Positions 1 through 7,534 are shown, counted from the first letter of the stretch. The stretch: 9,000 nt of DNA from Candidatus Latescibacterota bacterium (GCA_030643145.1 DAOWMJ010000075.1:1-9000), one strand, 5' to 3'. Numbers and translations: made by a program. Notes: a model not told the origin generated them from the sequence alone.

Positions 1-573
1 TTCTTCATATCCATGAGTACGGTGAATATCAAGCATAAGATTTACAAGAGCCCTCGAAAGCAAAGCTCCATCGCCTCTAAAAACTACAAAACCGCTTCCA
101 CTGATCGTGGAACCAGCTTCAAGGTCAAGCAACCCCAGTTTCTCGCCAATTTCCCAGTGCGGTACAATCTCAAACTCATTCCGGAAAGGGTCGCCCCAAC
201 TTCTAATTAAAATGCTGTCTTGTTCATTCTTTCCAATTGGAACTGATTTATGCGGTAAATTCGGAATGGCCAGTTCCAATTCGCGCAATTTCTCCGAAAG
301 TGCTTTTAGTTTACCATCAATTTTTTTAATACTGTTAGATGTCACCTTCATTTTGTCTATAATATCTGCGGCATCCTTTTTTTCCTTTTTCAGTTGAGAG
401 ATTTCCTTTGATACAATATTTCTGCTCTGTTTAAGATCTTCGGATCTCTGAATAAGTACCCTTCTATCCTTATCGAGCTGATACAAAAGATCCAGATTAA
501 AATCAACTCCTTTATCCTTAATCCCTTTACGTAAAGCCTCAGGATCATTTCTTACAAATTTTCTGTCAAGCAT
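1..573 (-). CDS. serS: Seryl-tRNA synthetase, N-terminal part (cut by left edge)
   Basis: This class II aminoacyl-tRNA synthetase charges tRNA-Ser with serine in the cytoplasm. The 191 codons present begin MLDRKFVRNDPEALRKG, the standard SerS opening. A Lys/Glu/Leu-rich stretch at about residues 30-100 follows and fits the two-helix coiled-coil arm that grips the long variable arm of tRNA-Ser. Next come IPNLPH, then PHWEIGEKLGLLDLEAG and SGSGFVVFRGDGALLSRALVNLMLD, matching the conserved start of the SerS catalytic domain. Motifs 2 and 3 lie outside the window. The ATG at 573-571 is preceded by GGAG (584-587 on the plus strand) at 10-nt spacing, and the protein starts where the family normally does. 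It lies 131 nt downstream of the sugar-phosphate transferase gene on the same strand. It is a housekeeping gene, not part of the polysaccharide pathway. The identification is secure and nothing in the visible part is broken. Confidence 0.95.
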   Translation of the reverse strand, partial: MLDRKFVRNDPEALRKGIKDKGVDFNLDLLYQLDKDRRVLIQRSEDLKQSRNIVSKEISQLKKEKKDAADIIDKMKVTSNSIKKIDGKLKALSEKLRELELAIPNLPHKSVPIGKNEQDSILIRSWGDPFRNEFEIVPHWEIGEKLGLLDLEAGSTISGSGFVVFRGDGALLSRALVNLMLDIHRTHGYEE

Positions 574-704
574 GATTATTTTGCTCCAAATCTTTCCATT
601 CTAATCAAATTACAAAACCAAAGCTTTCCATAGGTTAGGGTATTACAACCCCGGTTGCAAAACTATCACAGAGAATGGAAAAAGGCAAATGTAAATGAAT
701 GAAA
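574..704. other. Intergenic region upstream of serS
   Basis: These 131 nt separate the sugar-phosphate transferase stop from the serS start. They contain a short inverted repeat, CAACCCCGGTTG (646-657), too tight to form a good hairpin and without a T-run, so I do not call a terminator. The region is long enough for a serS promoter, but no -35/-10 pair with convincing matches and 16-18 nt spacing was found. It is too short and lacks the elements for a T-box leader. Whether serS is read through from the polysaccharide operon cannot be decided. Confidence 0.6.
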
Positions 705-1811
705 TTAATTTTCTCGACTTGAAATAGATGAATTTTTTGATCTATATTGTTCCACTATTCCCTCTATAGTGCCTTTTGAAATTTTCACCCTCATCATAAT
801 CGTCAGAGAAAAAGCAAAGAGTGCTATTTCAAGGAAGAGCGCCGTAAAAAACGCGGCAAGATAACCCATCATAGTCAACAATCCAAGAATACTAAAGAGA
901 ACCGACAAACCCCACAGAGTAAAATCAACTTTCCGCATTGATTTGAATCTAATGAGCAAAAGATGGTGCATGTGCCCCAGATCAGCTTCAAAAAGAGGCC
1001 GTCGGTTAATCAGTCTGCGAGAAAAAGCAAGCGTCGTATCGAGTAGCGGAATAGTTAAAATAAAAATGCTCCCGGCAATTCTAAAAAGAAGATCCTCTCC
1101 TGGAATTAAGAGCAGGAGTGAAATCAATCCGAACAGAATCCCCAGAAACAGACTGCCTGAATCACCCATAAATATCCTGGCGGGGGGAAAATTATACCGA
1201 AGAAAAGCAAGGGAAGAACCTAAAATAACAACAGATACAAACACAATCATTGGTTGATAAAGAATTAATCCCGCCGCGGCAAAAGCAAGAGAAGCAACAA
1301 CAGCAATTCCACCAGCCAGCCCATCAATTCCATCAATGAGATTAAAAGATGTTGTTATAGTGAAAACCCATAAAGTTACAACGAAAAAAACGATGATCCG
1401 AATAAACATTGCAAGATGAAAACCCGAAAAATGACCAAGGAGCATACTTCCACCCACCGACACGAAAATAGAAGCTATGATCTGAAGCAACAACTTATAC
1501 CTGTAATGCAAGCTGCGCAGATCATCAATAACGCCAAGCAGAAAGATTGTAAATCCGCTTACTATTAATATGGAAAGGAAAACAATGGAAACGGGGTGCC
1601 TGGGAACAAAGAAAAGAAAAACCGGTACAAGCCCAATCATGATCGAAGTTACTATCGCCACTCCTCCTATATGAGCAATATCGCCATTATTCCTTCCATT
1701 CGGTTTTTCGCGAATTTTCCACTTTAGAGCCATATCCCTTACCATAGGCGTCATGGCAAGGCTCACAATAAACGGCACTACAAACGAAATAATTAATTGC
1801 ATTATCGACAA
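705..1811 (-). CDS. WecA/TagO-type undecaprenyl-phosphate sugar-1-phosphate transferase
   Basis: This integral inner-membrane enzyme belongs to the polyprenyl-phosphate N-acetylhexosamine-1-phosphate transferase family (MraY/WecA/TagO). Members move a sugar-1-phosphate, usually GlcNAc-1-P, from a UDP-sugar onto undecaprenyl phosphate, the first lipid-linked step of glycan repeat-unit synthesis. The 368-residue length is typical. About ten hydrophobic segments are visible. The family motifs appear in order: the Mg-binding DD pair (D96-D97 in GVIDDLRS), NLIDGIDGLAGG (157-168), FMGDSGS (214-220), LDTTLAFSRR (257-266) and the cytoplasmic HMHH loop (280-283). The HMHH motif favours the WecA/TagO branch over MraY. 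The start is probably TTG at 1811, because AAGGG sits 6 nt upstream; the ATG at 1802 would be 15 nt from that site. The gene follows the UDP-GlcNAc 2-epimerase by 55 nt. Family is secure; the exact sugar is inferred. Confidence 0.92.
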   Translation of the reverse strand: MSIMQLIISFVVPFIVSLAMTPMVRDMALKWKIREKPNGRNNGDIAHIGGVAIVTSIMIGLVPVFLFFVPRHPVSIVFLSILIVSGFTIFLLGVIDDLRSLHYRYKLLLQIIASIFVSVGGSMLLGHFSGFHLAMFIRIIVFFVVTLWVFTITTSFNLIDGIDGLAGGIAVVASLAFAAAGLILYQPMIVFVSVVILGSSLAFLRYNFPPARIFMGDSGSLFLGILFGLISLLLLIPGEDLLFRIAGSIFILTIPLLDTTLAFSRRLINRRPLFEADLGHMHHLLLIRFKSMRKVDFTLWGLSVLFSILGLLTMMGYLAAFFTALFLEIALFAFSLTIMMRVKISKGTIEGIVEQYRSKNSSISSREN

Positions 1812-1817
1812 TTTGCA

Positions 1818-1822
1818 CCCTT
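1818..1822 (-). promoter_or_regulatory. Ribosome binding site that favours a TTG start
   Basis: The minus strand reads AAGGG here, 6 nt before a TTG codon at 1811-1809. The first in-frame ATG, three codons later, would be 15 nt from this site, which is too far for normal initiation. This argues for initiation at TTG. The difference is only three residues (MSI-). Confidence 0.6.
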
Positions 1823-1866
1823 TTCACTTCAACCATTTAAATGATTAGACAATTAAATATTAAATG

Positions 1867-2949
1867 TCAAACTTTTTCAATTACATCCGCTATACGTCCA
1901 GCGGTTTTGCCGTCCCAGAGAGGTGGAATGGCGCAATTCTTTCTATCCCTTGTCAGAACCTTCCGCGCCGCGCGAAGAAGATCCCCGGGATCCGTTCCAA
2001 CCAGAGTATTAGTCCCCATTTCAATTGTTATCGGACGCTCGGTATTATTTCTTACAGTTAAGCAAGGAACTCCTAAAACCGTGGTCTCTTCCTGAATCCC
2101 TCCAGAGTCAGTAACAACAATTCCGGAATATTTCATCAACTTTAAAAAATCAAGGTACCCGACCGGTTCAATCAGTTTCAAAGAGGAAGGCCGGCTAAAT
2201 GGAGGAGTCTCTGATTCGATAATCTTTTTTGTGCGTGGATGAACCGGGAAAATAACAGTGTTAGATTCCGACAACTCAATAAGAACATTATACAGCGAGC
2301 GGAACTGATCAGGTTTATCAACATTAGAAGGCCTGTGTAGAGTTACAAGAATATAACCTTTTTTCTCAACTTCAAGCTTTTCCAGAATATTCGACTCTTC
2401 TGCCTTCTCAATATAATATTTTAGGGAATCAATCATAATATTACCGACAAAAAAGATTCTTTCCTCTCCAATGCCCTCCCGGTTCAGATTTGTTTCAGCT
2501 TCCGGGGAAGTTGTAAAACAATAATCTGAAAGTATGTCAGTGACCATTCTGTTTATTTCCTCCGGCATATTTTTGTCAAAACTTCTAAGCCCTGCTTCAA
2601 TATGCGCAACCGGGATATGCTGTTTTGCTCCAACAAGAGAACAGGCCAAAGTTGAATTAATATCACCGACAACAATAATCAGGTCGACATCTTCCCTCAT
2701 AATAACCTTTTCAAATTCAACCATAACCCTGGCCGTCTGTTCAGCGTGAGTTCCAGAACCAACTTCCAAATAGATATCCGGCTGAGGAAGTTCAAGGTCG
2801 TCAAAAAAAACCTTCGACATATTACTATCATAGTGTTGGCCCGTATGAACAAAAAGGATATCTACTGTTCCTCTTTTACTGAATTCCCTTATGAGAGGAG
2901 CAGCTTTCATAAAATTAGGCCGAGCTCCAACTACAATTACTGCTTTCAT
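1867..2949 (-). CDS. wecB: UDP-N-acetylglucosamine 2-epimerase (non-hydrolysing)
   Basis: This cytoplasmic GT-B-fold enzyme interconverts UDP-GlcNAc and UDP-ManNAc, the entry point to ManNAc and ManNAcA residues. Its 360 residues match the family length. Visible signatures are GARPNFMK (8-15), HTGQHYD (35-41), VVGDINST (93-100), HIEAGLRSFD (116-125), MPEEINR (128-134), TLHRPSNVD (203-211), PVHPRT (235-240) and DSGGIQEE (281-288). By comparison with E. coli WecB, the acid/base residues Asp95, Glu117, Glu131 and His213 are likely D96, E118, E131 or its neighbour, and H205. The HRPSNVD form differs from the more common HRREN form but is known in the family. Its ATG overlaps the TGA of the dTDP-glucose dehydratase gene (ATGA), and AAGG lies 7 nt upstream inside that gene. 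No UDP-ManNAc dehydrogenase (WecC) follows, so the product may be used as ManNAc or oxidised by an enzyme encoded elsewhere. Confidence 0.95.
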   Translation of the reverse strand: MKAVIVVGARPNFMKAAPLIREFSKRGTVDILFVHTGQHYDSNMSKVFFDDLELPQPDIYLEVGSGTHAEQTARVMVEFEKVIMREDVDLIIVVGDINSTLACSLVGAKQHIPVAHIEAGLRSFDKNMPEEINRMVTDILSDYCFTTSPEAETNLNREGIGEERIFFVGNIMIDSLKYYIEKAEESNILEKLEVEKKGYILVTLHRPSNVDKPDQFRSLYNVLIELSESNTVIFPVHPRTKKIIESETPPFSRPSSLKLIEPVGYLDFLKLMKYSGIVVTDSGGIQEETTVLGVPCLTVRNNTERPITIEMGTNTLVGTDPGDLLRAARKVLTRDRKNCAIPPLWDGKTAGRIADVIEKV

Positions 2950-3980
2950 TTCTTTGCCTTCTCTTCACGTGAAGCTGCAATACGCTTTCCGTACATTTTC
3001 CTATAATATTTTTTAAAAGACCCTCTTTTGACCTCTTGCCACCATTCCTTGTTCTCTTGATACCATTTTACTGTCTTTCCCAACCCCTTATTGAAAGTAT
3101 ACTCTTTCTTCCACCCAAGAGATTTTAACTTCCTCGCGCAGAGCGCGTACCTGCGATCATGCCCCGGTCTGTCCGTTATAAATGTCAGAAGATTTTTGTC
3201 CGCGCCTGTAAATTTAATGATCTTCCTGGCTATATATACATTCTCCTTCTCCTCAGCCGCCCCAATATTATAAACTTGACCAATCTTTCCCCTTCTTCCA
3301 ACAATATCAATTGCCCTGCAATTATCCTCAACATAGATCCAGTCCCGAACATTTTTACCATCTCCATAGATGGGTAATGGCTTCCCCTCCAGGGCATTCG
3401 TTATAAAGAGGGGGATAAATTTCTCCGGGTGCTGAAAGGGCCCGTAATTATTCGAACTTCTAGTTATAATCGCGGGTAACCCATATGTTTTATAAAATGC
3501 TCTTACCAGGAGATCCGCACCCGATTTGCTTGCTGAATATGGACTATTTGGTTCTATAGGATCATTTTCACTAAATTTACCCTTATCCAGGCTTCCATAA
3601 ACTTCATCTGTTGAAACCTGTACAAAGCGCGATACTTTATACTCCAACGCCTTCTGAAGAAGAGTATATGTGCCCATCACATCCGTTCTAACAAAGCTTG
3701 CCCCCTTGAGTATGGAGCGGTCTACGTGAGTTTCCGCCGCAAAATTATAAATAATATCTACACCTGGAACAACATTATCAAGAAGCCTCGTGCTACAAAT
3801 ATCTCCTTTGACAAACTCAACGCAATCCCTGTCAATATACCCTTCAAGGTTCTTTATATTCCCCGCATAAGTCAACTTATCAAGTATTACAATATGTTTC
3901 CTGCTTTTTCTTTTAAGAAGCATCTTAACAAAGCAAGATCCTATAAATCCGGCTCCCCCGGTTACAAGTATTTTCTTCAT
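2946..3980 (-). CDS. rmlB: dTDP-glucose 4,6-dehydratase
   Basis: This NAD+-dependent extended SDR enzyme converts dTDP-glucose to dTDP-4-keto-6-deoxyglucose, the branch point to rhamnose, fucosamine, viosamine and related sugars. The 344-residue protein has the Rossmann motif TGGAGFIGS (7-15), FAAETHVDRS (80-89), the dehydratase triad in STDEVYG (T124, D125, E126), Y148 and K152 in YSASK, SSNNYGPFQHPEKFIPL (175-191), GKNVRDWIYVEDN, and the near-diagnostic RmlB tail motif TDRPGHDRRYA. The ATG at 3980 is chosen because it places the Rossmann motif at the normal position. A TTG start at 4022 would add 14 charged residues not expected in the family. The C-terminal end is Lys/Arg-rich (KRIAASREEKAKK). 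It lies 91 nt after UDP-glucose dehydrogenase and overlaps the epimerase gene by 4 nt. RmlA, RmlC and RmlD are absent from the window, so L-rhamnose is only one possible end product. Confidence 0.96.
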   Translation of the reverse strand: MKKILVTGGAGFIGSCFVKMLLKRKSRKHIVILDKLTYAGNIKNLEGYIDRDCVEFVKGDICSTRLLDNVVPGVDIIYNFAAETHVDRSILKGASFVRTDVMGTYTLLQKALEYKVSRFVQVSTDEVYGSLDKGKFSENDPIEPNSPYSASKSGADLLVRAFYKTYGLPAIITRSSNNYGPFQHPEKFIPLFITNALEGKPLPIYGDGKNVRDWIYVEDNCRAIDIVGRRGKIGQVYNIGAAEEKENVYIARKIIKFTGADKNLLTFITDRPGHDRRYALCARKLKSLGWKKEYTFNKGLGKTVKWYQENKEWWQEVKRGSFKKYYRKMYGKRIAASREEKAKK

Positions 3981-3983
3981 ATG

Positions 3984-3998
3984 CCTTTCTTTCCTTTT
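3984..3998 (-). promoter_or_regulatory. Purine-rich ribosome binding region of rmlB
   Basis: The minus strand reads AAAAGGAAAGAAAGG, offering AGGA about 11 nt and AAAGG about 3 nt before the ATG at 3980. Neither spacing is ideal, but the stretch supports the ATG over the in-frame TTG further upstream, which would have to be read through it. Confidence 0.5.
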
Positions 3999-4071
3999 AA
4001 GCCTAGGGCTTGAGTCCGTCAATCCCGATCTGCTTATCTTTGCGCCGGAGGAAGATTATTGCGGTATAAAA

Positions 4072-5376
4072 CTATCTCCCGAATGAATGATACCTGAACC
4101 CTCGTGCCTCAATCTTTTTCTTCTCATATATATTCCGGCAATCAAAAATCAGATTTCCCTTCAGCAGCTTCTTCACCTTTTCAAGCTCAAGAACTCTGAA
4201 TTCATTCCATTCCGTCATAATTACAAGAGCTTCCGCCCCCTCCATAGCTAAATATGAATCATCGAAATATTCAATACTGGACCCATATATCTTTTTTGTA
4301 TTGTCGATAGCTATCGGGTCATACACTTTTACTCTCGCTCCTTCTTCCAACAATCTGTCGATAAATTTCAACGAAGGCGCGTGACGCAGATCATCAGTAT
4401 TGGGTTTAAATGAGAGTCCTAAAAGAGCAATTACCTTCCCCGAAAAATCAGAAATTTCAAATTTCATCTTTTCTATAAGCCTATCAACCCTGGAATCATT
4501 AACATCACTCGCTCCATTAATAATTTTTAGTTCTACGCCAAGTTCCTTTGCCGTATGTATAATGGCGGAAACATCCTTGGGGAGACACGATCCTCCATAA
4601 CCTATACCAGCATGCAGAAACTTCGGGCCGATTCTCCTGTCAAATCCCATCGCTCTGGCAACATCATTCACATCTGTTCCAAGCTTCTCACAAAGATCGG
4701 CTATTTCATTAATAAAAGATATTTTCACGGCAAGAAAAGCATTGCTGGCATATTTAATGAGCTCCGAAGTCCGCACCGAAGTAAATACAATAGGAGTTTC
4801 CAAAAGATATAGAGGACGGTAGATCTCACGCATAATTTCCCGGGCACGCTTACTATCCACTCCAATCACGACCCTGTCGGGCCTCATAAAATCTTCAATC
4901 GCCGAACCTTCCCTTAGAAACTCAGGGTTTGAAATAGTGTCAAAGGGAATATCACTCACGAGATATTTTCGTATAATGTTTTTCACTTTTTCCGATGTCC
5001 CAACGGGGACAGTGCTTTTTTGCACAAACACTTTATATTTATCCATATGAAGAGCAATATCTTTCGCCACCTGGTAAACCGCACTCAAATTGGCTGAACC
5101 ATCTTCGTTCATCGGAGTCCCCACCGCCGAAAATATAACCTCGGATTTCCTGACCGCGTCAGCAAGATCTGTTGTAAAGAACAGCCTCCCGGCTTCAATA
5201 TTCCTCTTCACAAGTTCTTTAAGACCCGGTTCATATATCGGCATTCTGCCATTTTTAATATTCTCTATTCGCTCCGAGTCGATATCAACGCATATTACCC
5301 CGTTTCCAAAATCAGCAAGACAAGCTCCGCTTACCAACCCAACATAACCAGTCCCTACCATACAGACATCAGGCAT
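4072..5376 (-). CDS. ugd: UDP-glucose 6-dehydrogenase
   Basis: This cytoplasmic enzyme oxidises UDP-glucose to UDP-glucuronate in two NAD+-dependent steps, supplying uronic acid for acidic polysaccharides or for UDP-xylose and UDP-galacturonate synthesis. Its 434 residues match the bacterial family. The N-terminal Rossmann motif is GTGYVGLV (8-15). Active-site residues fit the Streptococcus pyogenes enzyme with a constant offset of +4 in the core: K208 and N212 (KYASN), catalytic nucleophile C264 and D268 (GYGGSCLPKD). T122 (QKSTVP) and E152/E156 (PEFLREG) are also present. The C-terminal UDP-binding domain carries GLSFKPNTDDLRHAPS. The SCLPKD form separates it from UDP-ManNAc dehydrogenases (WecC type). 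The ATG at 5376 has AAGGAG at 6-nt spacing (plus strand 5383-5388), the strongest ribosome binding site in the window. It starts 116 nt after the SDR pair, a gap without a clear terminator. Confidence 0.96.
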   Translation of the reverse strand: MPDVCMVGTGYVGLVSGACLADFGNGVICVDIDSERIENIKNGRMPIYEPGLKELVKRNIEAGRLFFTTDLADAVRKSEVIFSAVGTPMNEDGSANLSAVYQVAKDIALHMDKYKVFVQKSTVPVGTSEKVKNIIRKYLVSDIPFDTISNPEFLREGSAIEDFMRPDRVVIGVDSKRAREIMREIYRPLYLLETPIVFTSVRTSELIKYASNAFLAVKISFINEIADLCEKLGTDVNDVARAMGFDRRIGPKFLHAGIGYGGSCLPKDVSAIIHTAKELGVELKIINGASDVNDSRVDRLIEKMKFEISDFSGKVIALLGLSFKPNTDDLRHAPSLKFIDRLLEEGARVKVYDPIAIDNTKKIYGSSIEYFDDSYLAMEGAEALVIMTEWNEFRVLELEKVKKLLKGNLIFDCRNIYEKKKIEARGFRYHSFGR

Positions 5377-5492
5377 TTTAAACTCCTTCTATTTAGCCCT
5401 TCCCCTCGTTACCCTCGCTGCCGAATAAAACTCTTTAGTTAATTCTTACTCAACACTCAAAAGAGCTATTTTAACTCTCACATTGGAATAAT
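5377..5492. other. Intergenic gap before UDP-glucose dehydrogenase
   Basis: These 116 nt lie between the second SDR gene and the UDP-glucose dehydrogenase gene. Besides the AAGGAG ribosome binding site, they hold a weak promoter-like pair on the minus strand: TTGAGT, a 17-nt spacer, then TTTTAT. The matches are too poor to call. No T-tailed hairpin is visible, so readthrough from the upstream genes is plausible. Confidence 0.45.
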
Positions 5493-6464
5493 TCAGTTTT
5501 TAGATCGCTCGCACCAGTACTTAAGAAGATCTGTAATCATTTCCTTAGCTGCAATCTTTCTTTCCCAACCGGTATCATCGCACAGTTTCCGATTGCTTCC
5601 TGTAAAGACAGGCACATCCACAGGCCTTAGCAAATCCGGATCTGTTTGAATATCCACCGTTATTTCCGCCTCATCAATCATCATCTTAAGAGCATCTTGA
5701 AGATTCAAGCCCTCCCCCGAACATACATTGTATACATGACCTGTCTCGCCTTTCTCCACAAGAAGTCTGTAGGCTCTTACAACATCTCTTACGTCGAGAA
5801 AATCCCGCAAAATGTCAAGGTTACCGGTTCTAATAACAGGCTTGTCAATACCAGCCTTTACTCGCGCGCACTGCCTCGCGAATGAAGGAAAAACAAATGT
5901 AGTACTCTGTCCCGGCCCCGTGTGATTAAAGCTTCTCGTAACAATGATGTTCATATTAAAAGCACGGAAATACTGTAAAGCCAGAATAGTCTGCGCCGCT
6001 TTGCTTGCGGCATAGGGGTTTGCCGGTTCAATATCGGCGTTCTCTGAGAGAGGCATTTCTTCCGAAGACCTTTTCCCATATTCTTCACACGAACCAACCG
6101 CTAGAATCCGGGCGGACCCCTTATTTTTTCTTACAGCTTCGATCAGGTTTAAAAACCCGAGAACATTCGTCCTGACTGTCCCCACAGGATCCTTAAAGGA
6201 GAGAGCGCCTGAACTCTGAGCGGCAAGATGAAATACGGCATCGGGATTCCACTCCTTTACAAGTTTTTCCACAGCAGACGCATTAAGTAGATTACACTTT
6301 TGATATACAACTCCATCGGGTAACGCTTCAAAACCGGTGGCGGATCGACTTGAGGGATAAAGATCTATAATATCTTCAGCCAATACTTCATAGCCCGCAT
6401 CAGCGAGTTCACGCGTCAGATATCTCCCAACAAAACCGTATGCTCCAGTTACAATAGCTCTCAT
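5493..6464 (-). CDS. rmd: GDP-6-deoxy-4-ketohexose reductase-like SDR (RMD type)
   Basis: This extended SDR has 323 residues. It most likely reduces the 4-keto group of GDP-4-keto-6-deoxymannose to give GDP-D-rhamnose. A GDP-6-deoxy-talose-forming reductase is the close alternative. Visible motifs are TGAYGFVG (6-13), FHLAAQSS (78-85), GSCEEYG (124-130), Y151 and K155 in YAASK, and FNHTGPGQS (179-187), where GPGQ is typical of the RMD branch. VRDVVRAY and DDTGWE follow near the C-terminus. The residue after the catalytic Ser125 is Cys126, where relatives usually have Ser. The ATG at 6464 puts the Rossmann motif at the expected place; a TTG at 6512 would overlap the upstream gene and add an unlikely 16 residues. 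The upstream gene stops 11 nt earlier and no clear ribosome binding site precedes this start, so translation is probably coupled. SDR family is certain; substrate is inferred. Confidence 0.8.
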   Translation of the reverse strand: MRAIVTGAYGFVGRYLTRELADAGYEVLAEDIIDLYPSSRSATGFEALPDGVVYQKCNLLNASAVEKLVKEWNPDAVFHLAAQSSGALSFKDPVGTVRTNVLGFLNLIEAVRKNKGSARILAVGSCEEYGKRSSEEMPLSENADIEPANPYAASKAAQTILALQYFRAFNMNIIVTRSFNHTGPGQSTTFVFPSFARQCARVKAGIDKPVIRTGNLDILRDFLDVRDVVRAYRLLVEKGETGHVYNVCSGEGLNLQDALKMMIDEAEITVDIQTDPDLLRPVDVPVFTGSNRKLCDDTGWERKIAAKEMITDLLKYWCERSKN

Positions 6465-6475
6465 AGTAAAAGAAA

Positions 6476-7447
6476 TTAAACCACAAGCCCCCTGTCCGGA
6501 TTCTCCCGCCAAAACTCAAGAAGATCGGATAAGGTTTTCTCAATCGGAATCCGGGGCTCCCAGCCGGTGTCATTATTAAACTTGCTATAATCACCCTCCA
6601 GAAGAGGAACATCGCTTGGCCTTAACCTATCCTTGTCTGTTCTGATATCAACTTTAACGCCGCTTAACTTAATAAGCATATCCAGAATCTCCCGTATACT
6701 GTAACTTTTTGAAGTACATAAATTGTAGACTTCGCCCGCTTTGCCCCTCTCGAGAGAGAGCCAGTACGCTCTTGCCATATCCCTCACATCGGTAAAATCA
6801 CGCTTGGCGTCGAGATTTCCGACTTTCATAACGGAAGATTTCTTTCCATTCTCTATATCAACAATTTGTTTCGCGAAATCTGAACAAACAAAGACAGGCC
6901 CACGGCGGGGCCCGGTGTGATTGAATCCGCGGGTTCTTACTATTTCCATACCGTAACTTTTGTAATACTGGTACCCCAGCATATCCTGCGCTACCTTGCT
7001 CACAGCGTAAGGGCTCAATGGCCTCAGCGGATTGGTCTCTTTTATGGGAATCTCATCCTCAAGCACCATCCCATACTCCTCACTTGAACAGGCAATCTGA
7101 ATCCTGCATGGATGGTCTATTTTCCGAACAGCTTCGAAAACATTGAGCTCACCGAGAATATTCGTGCTCAATGATTCACTGGGCGCCCTCCAGGATGTCG
7201 GAACATAACTCTGAGCGGCAAGATGAAAAATGTAGTCAGGTTCTACTTCTTTTATTACATCCCTTGTGGATGTAGCGTCCCTCAAATCGCATTCCAGCAG
7301 TTTCAGCCTATCCCAGATATGCTCAATGTTTTCAGTGCGGCTTCTCCAGCGTATAATCCCGTAGAGTTCAACATCTTCCTTCTCAAGGCAGAGGTCAGCA
7401 AGATGACTTCCCGCAAAACCTGTAATTCCCGTTATAAGAACACGCAT
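6476..7447 (-). CDS. GDP-mannose 4,6-dehydratase-like SDR
   Basis: This extended SDR also has 323 residues and is a clear paralogue of the next gene. The likely role is dehydration of GDP-mannose to GDP-4-keto-6-deoxymannose. Motifs seen are TGITGFAGSHLA (6-17), GIIRWRSRTENIEHI (30-44, resembling the NADP-contacting Arg-rich segment of GMD), CDLRD, FHLAAQSYV (74-82), SSEEYG with S121 and E123 at the dehydratase Thr and Glu positions, Y147 and K151 in YAVSK, and GFNHTGPRRG (164-173). The RRG triplet occurs in true GMDs, where it contacts the neighbouring subunit's cofactor; the downstream paralogue has GPGQ instead. The protein is shorter than E. coli GMD (about 370 aa), so some databases would label it simply as an NAD-dependent epimerase/dehydratase. 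The ATG at 7447 has AAGGG at 6-nt spacing. It is the first gene after a promoter-bearing intergenic region. Family certain, exact reaction probable. Confidence 0.78.
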   Translation of the reverse strand: MRVLITGITGFAGSHLADLCLEKEDVELYGIIRWRSRTENIEHIWDRLKLLECDLRDATSTRDVIKEVEPDYIFHLAAQSYVPTSWRAPSESLSTNILGELNVFEAVRKIDHPCRIQIACSSEEYGMVLEDEIPIKETNPLRPLSPYAVSKVAQDMLGYQYYKSYGMEIVRTRGFNHTGPRRGPVFVCSDFAKQIVDIENGKKSSVMKVGNLDAKRDFTDVRDMARAYWLSLERGKAGEVYNLCTSKSYSIREILDMLIKLSGVKVDIRTDKDRLRPSDVPLLEGDYSKFNNDTGWEPRIPIEKTLSDLLEFWRENPDRGLVV

Positions 7448-7534
7448 TGTTTACCCTTTCTGCAATTTCCTGTATTATATCCCGTTCAAACCAACTATAC
7501 TAAAGCGCCTATATTTTATTAACAATTAGAGCGG

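Noticed and set aside
13..397. Plus-strand open reading frames inside serS and similar ones across the window
   Set aside because: They are antisense to well-conserved genes and their translations show no domain or coding features of their own.
646..657. CAACCCCGGTTG inverted repeat as a terminator before serS
   Set aside because: The loop is too tight for a stable hairpin and no T-run follows on the minus strand.
1834..1843. CATTTAAATG palindrome between wecB and the transferase gene
   Set aside because: A 10-bp palindrome in AT-rich DNA is expected by chance and no regulatory context supports it.
3981..4022. Longer rmlB starting at TTG 4022
   Set aside because: It adds 14 charged residues before the Rossmann motif, unlike the family, and passes through the purine-rich ribosome binding region of the ATG at 3980.
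6465..6512. Longer second SDR starting at TTG 6512
   Set aside because: It would overlap the upstream gene by 37 nt and add 16 residues not expected in this SDR family; the ATG at 6464 gives the normal start.
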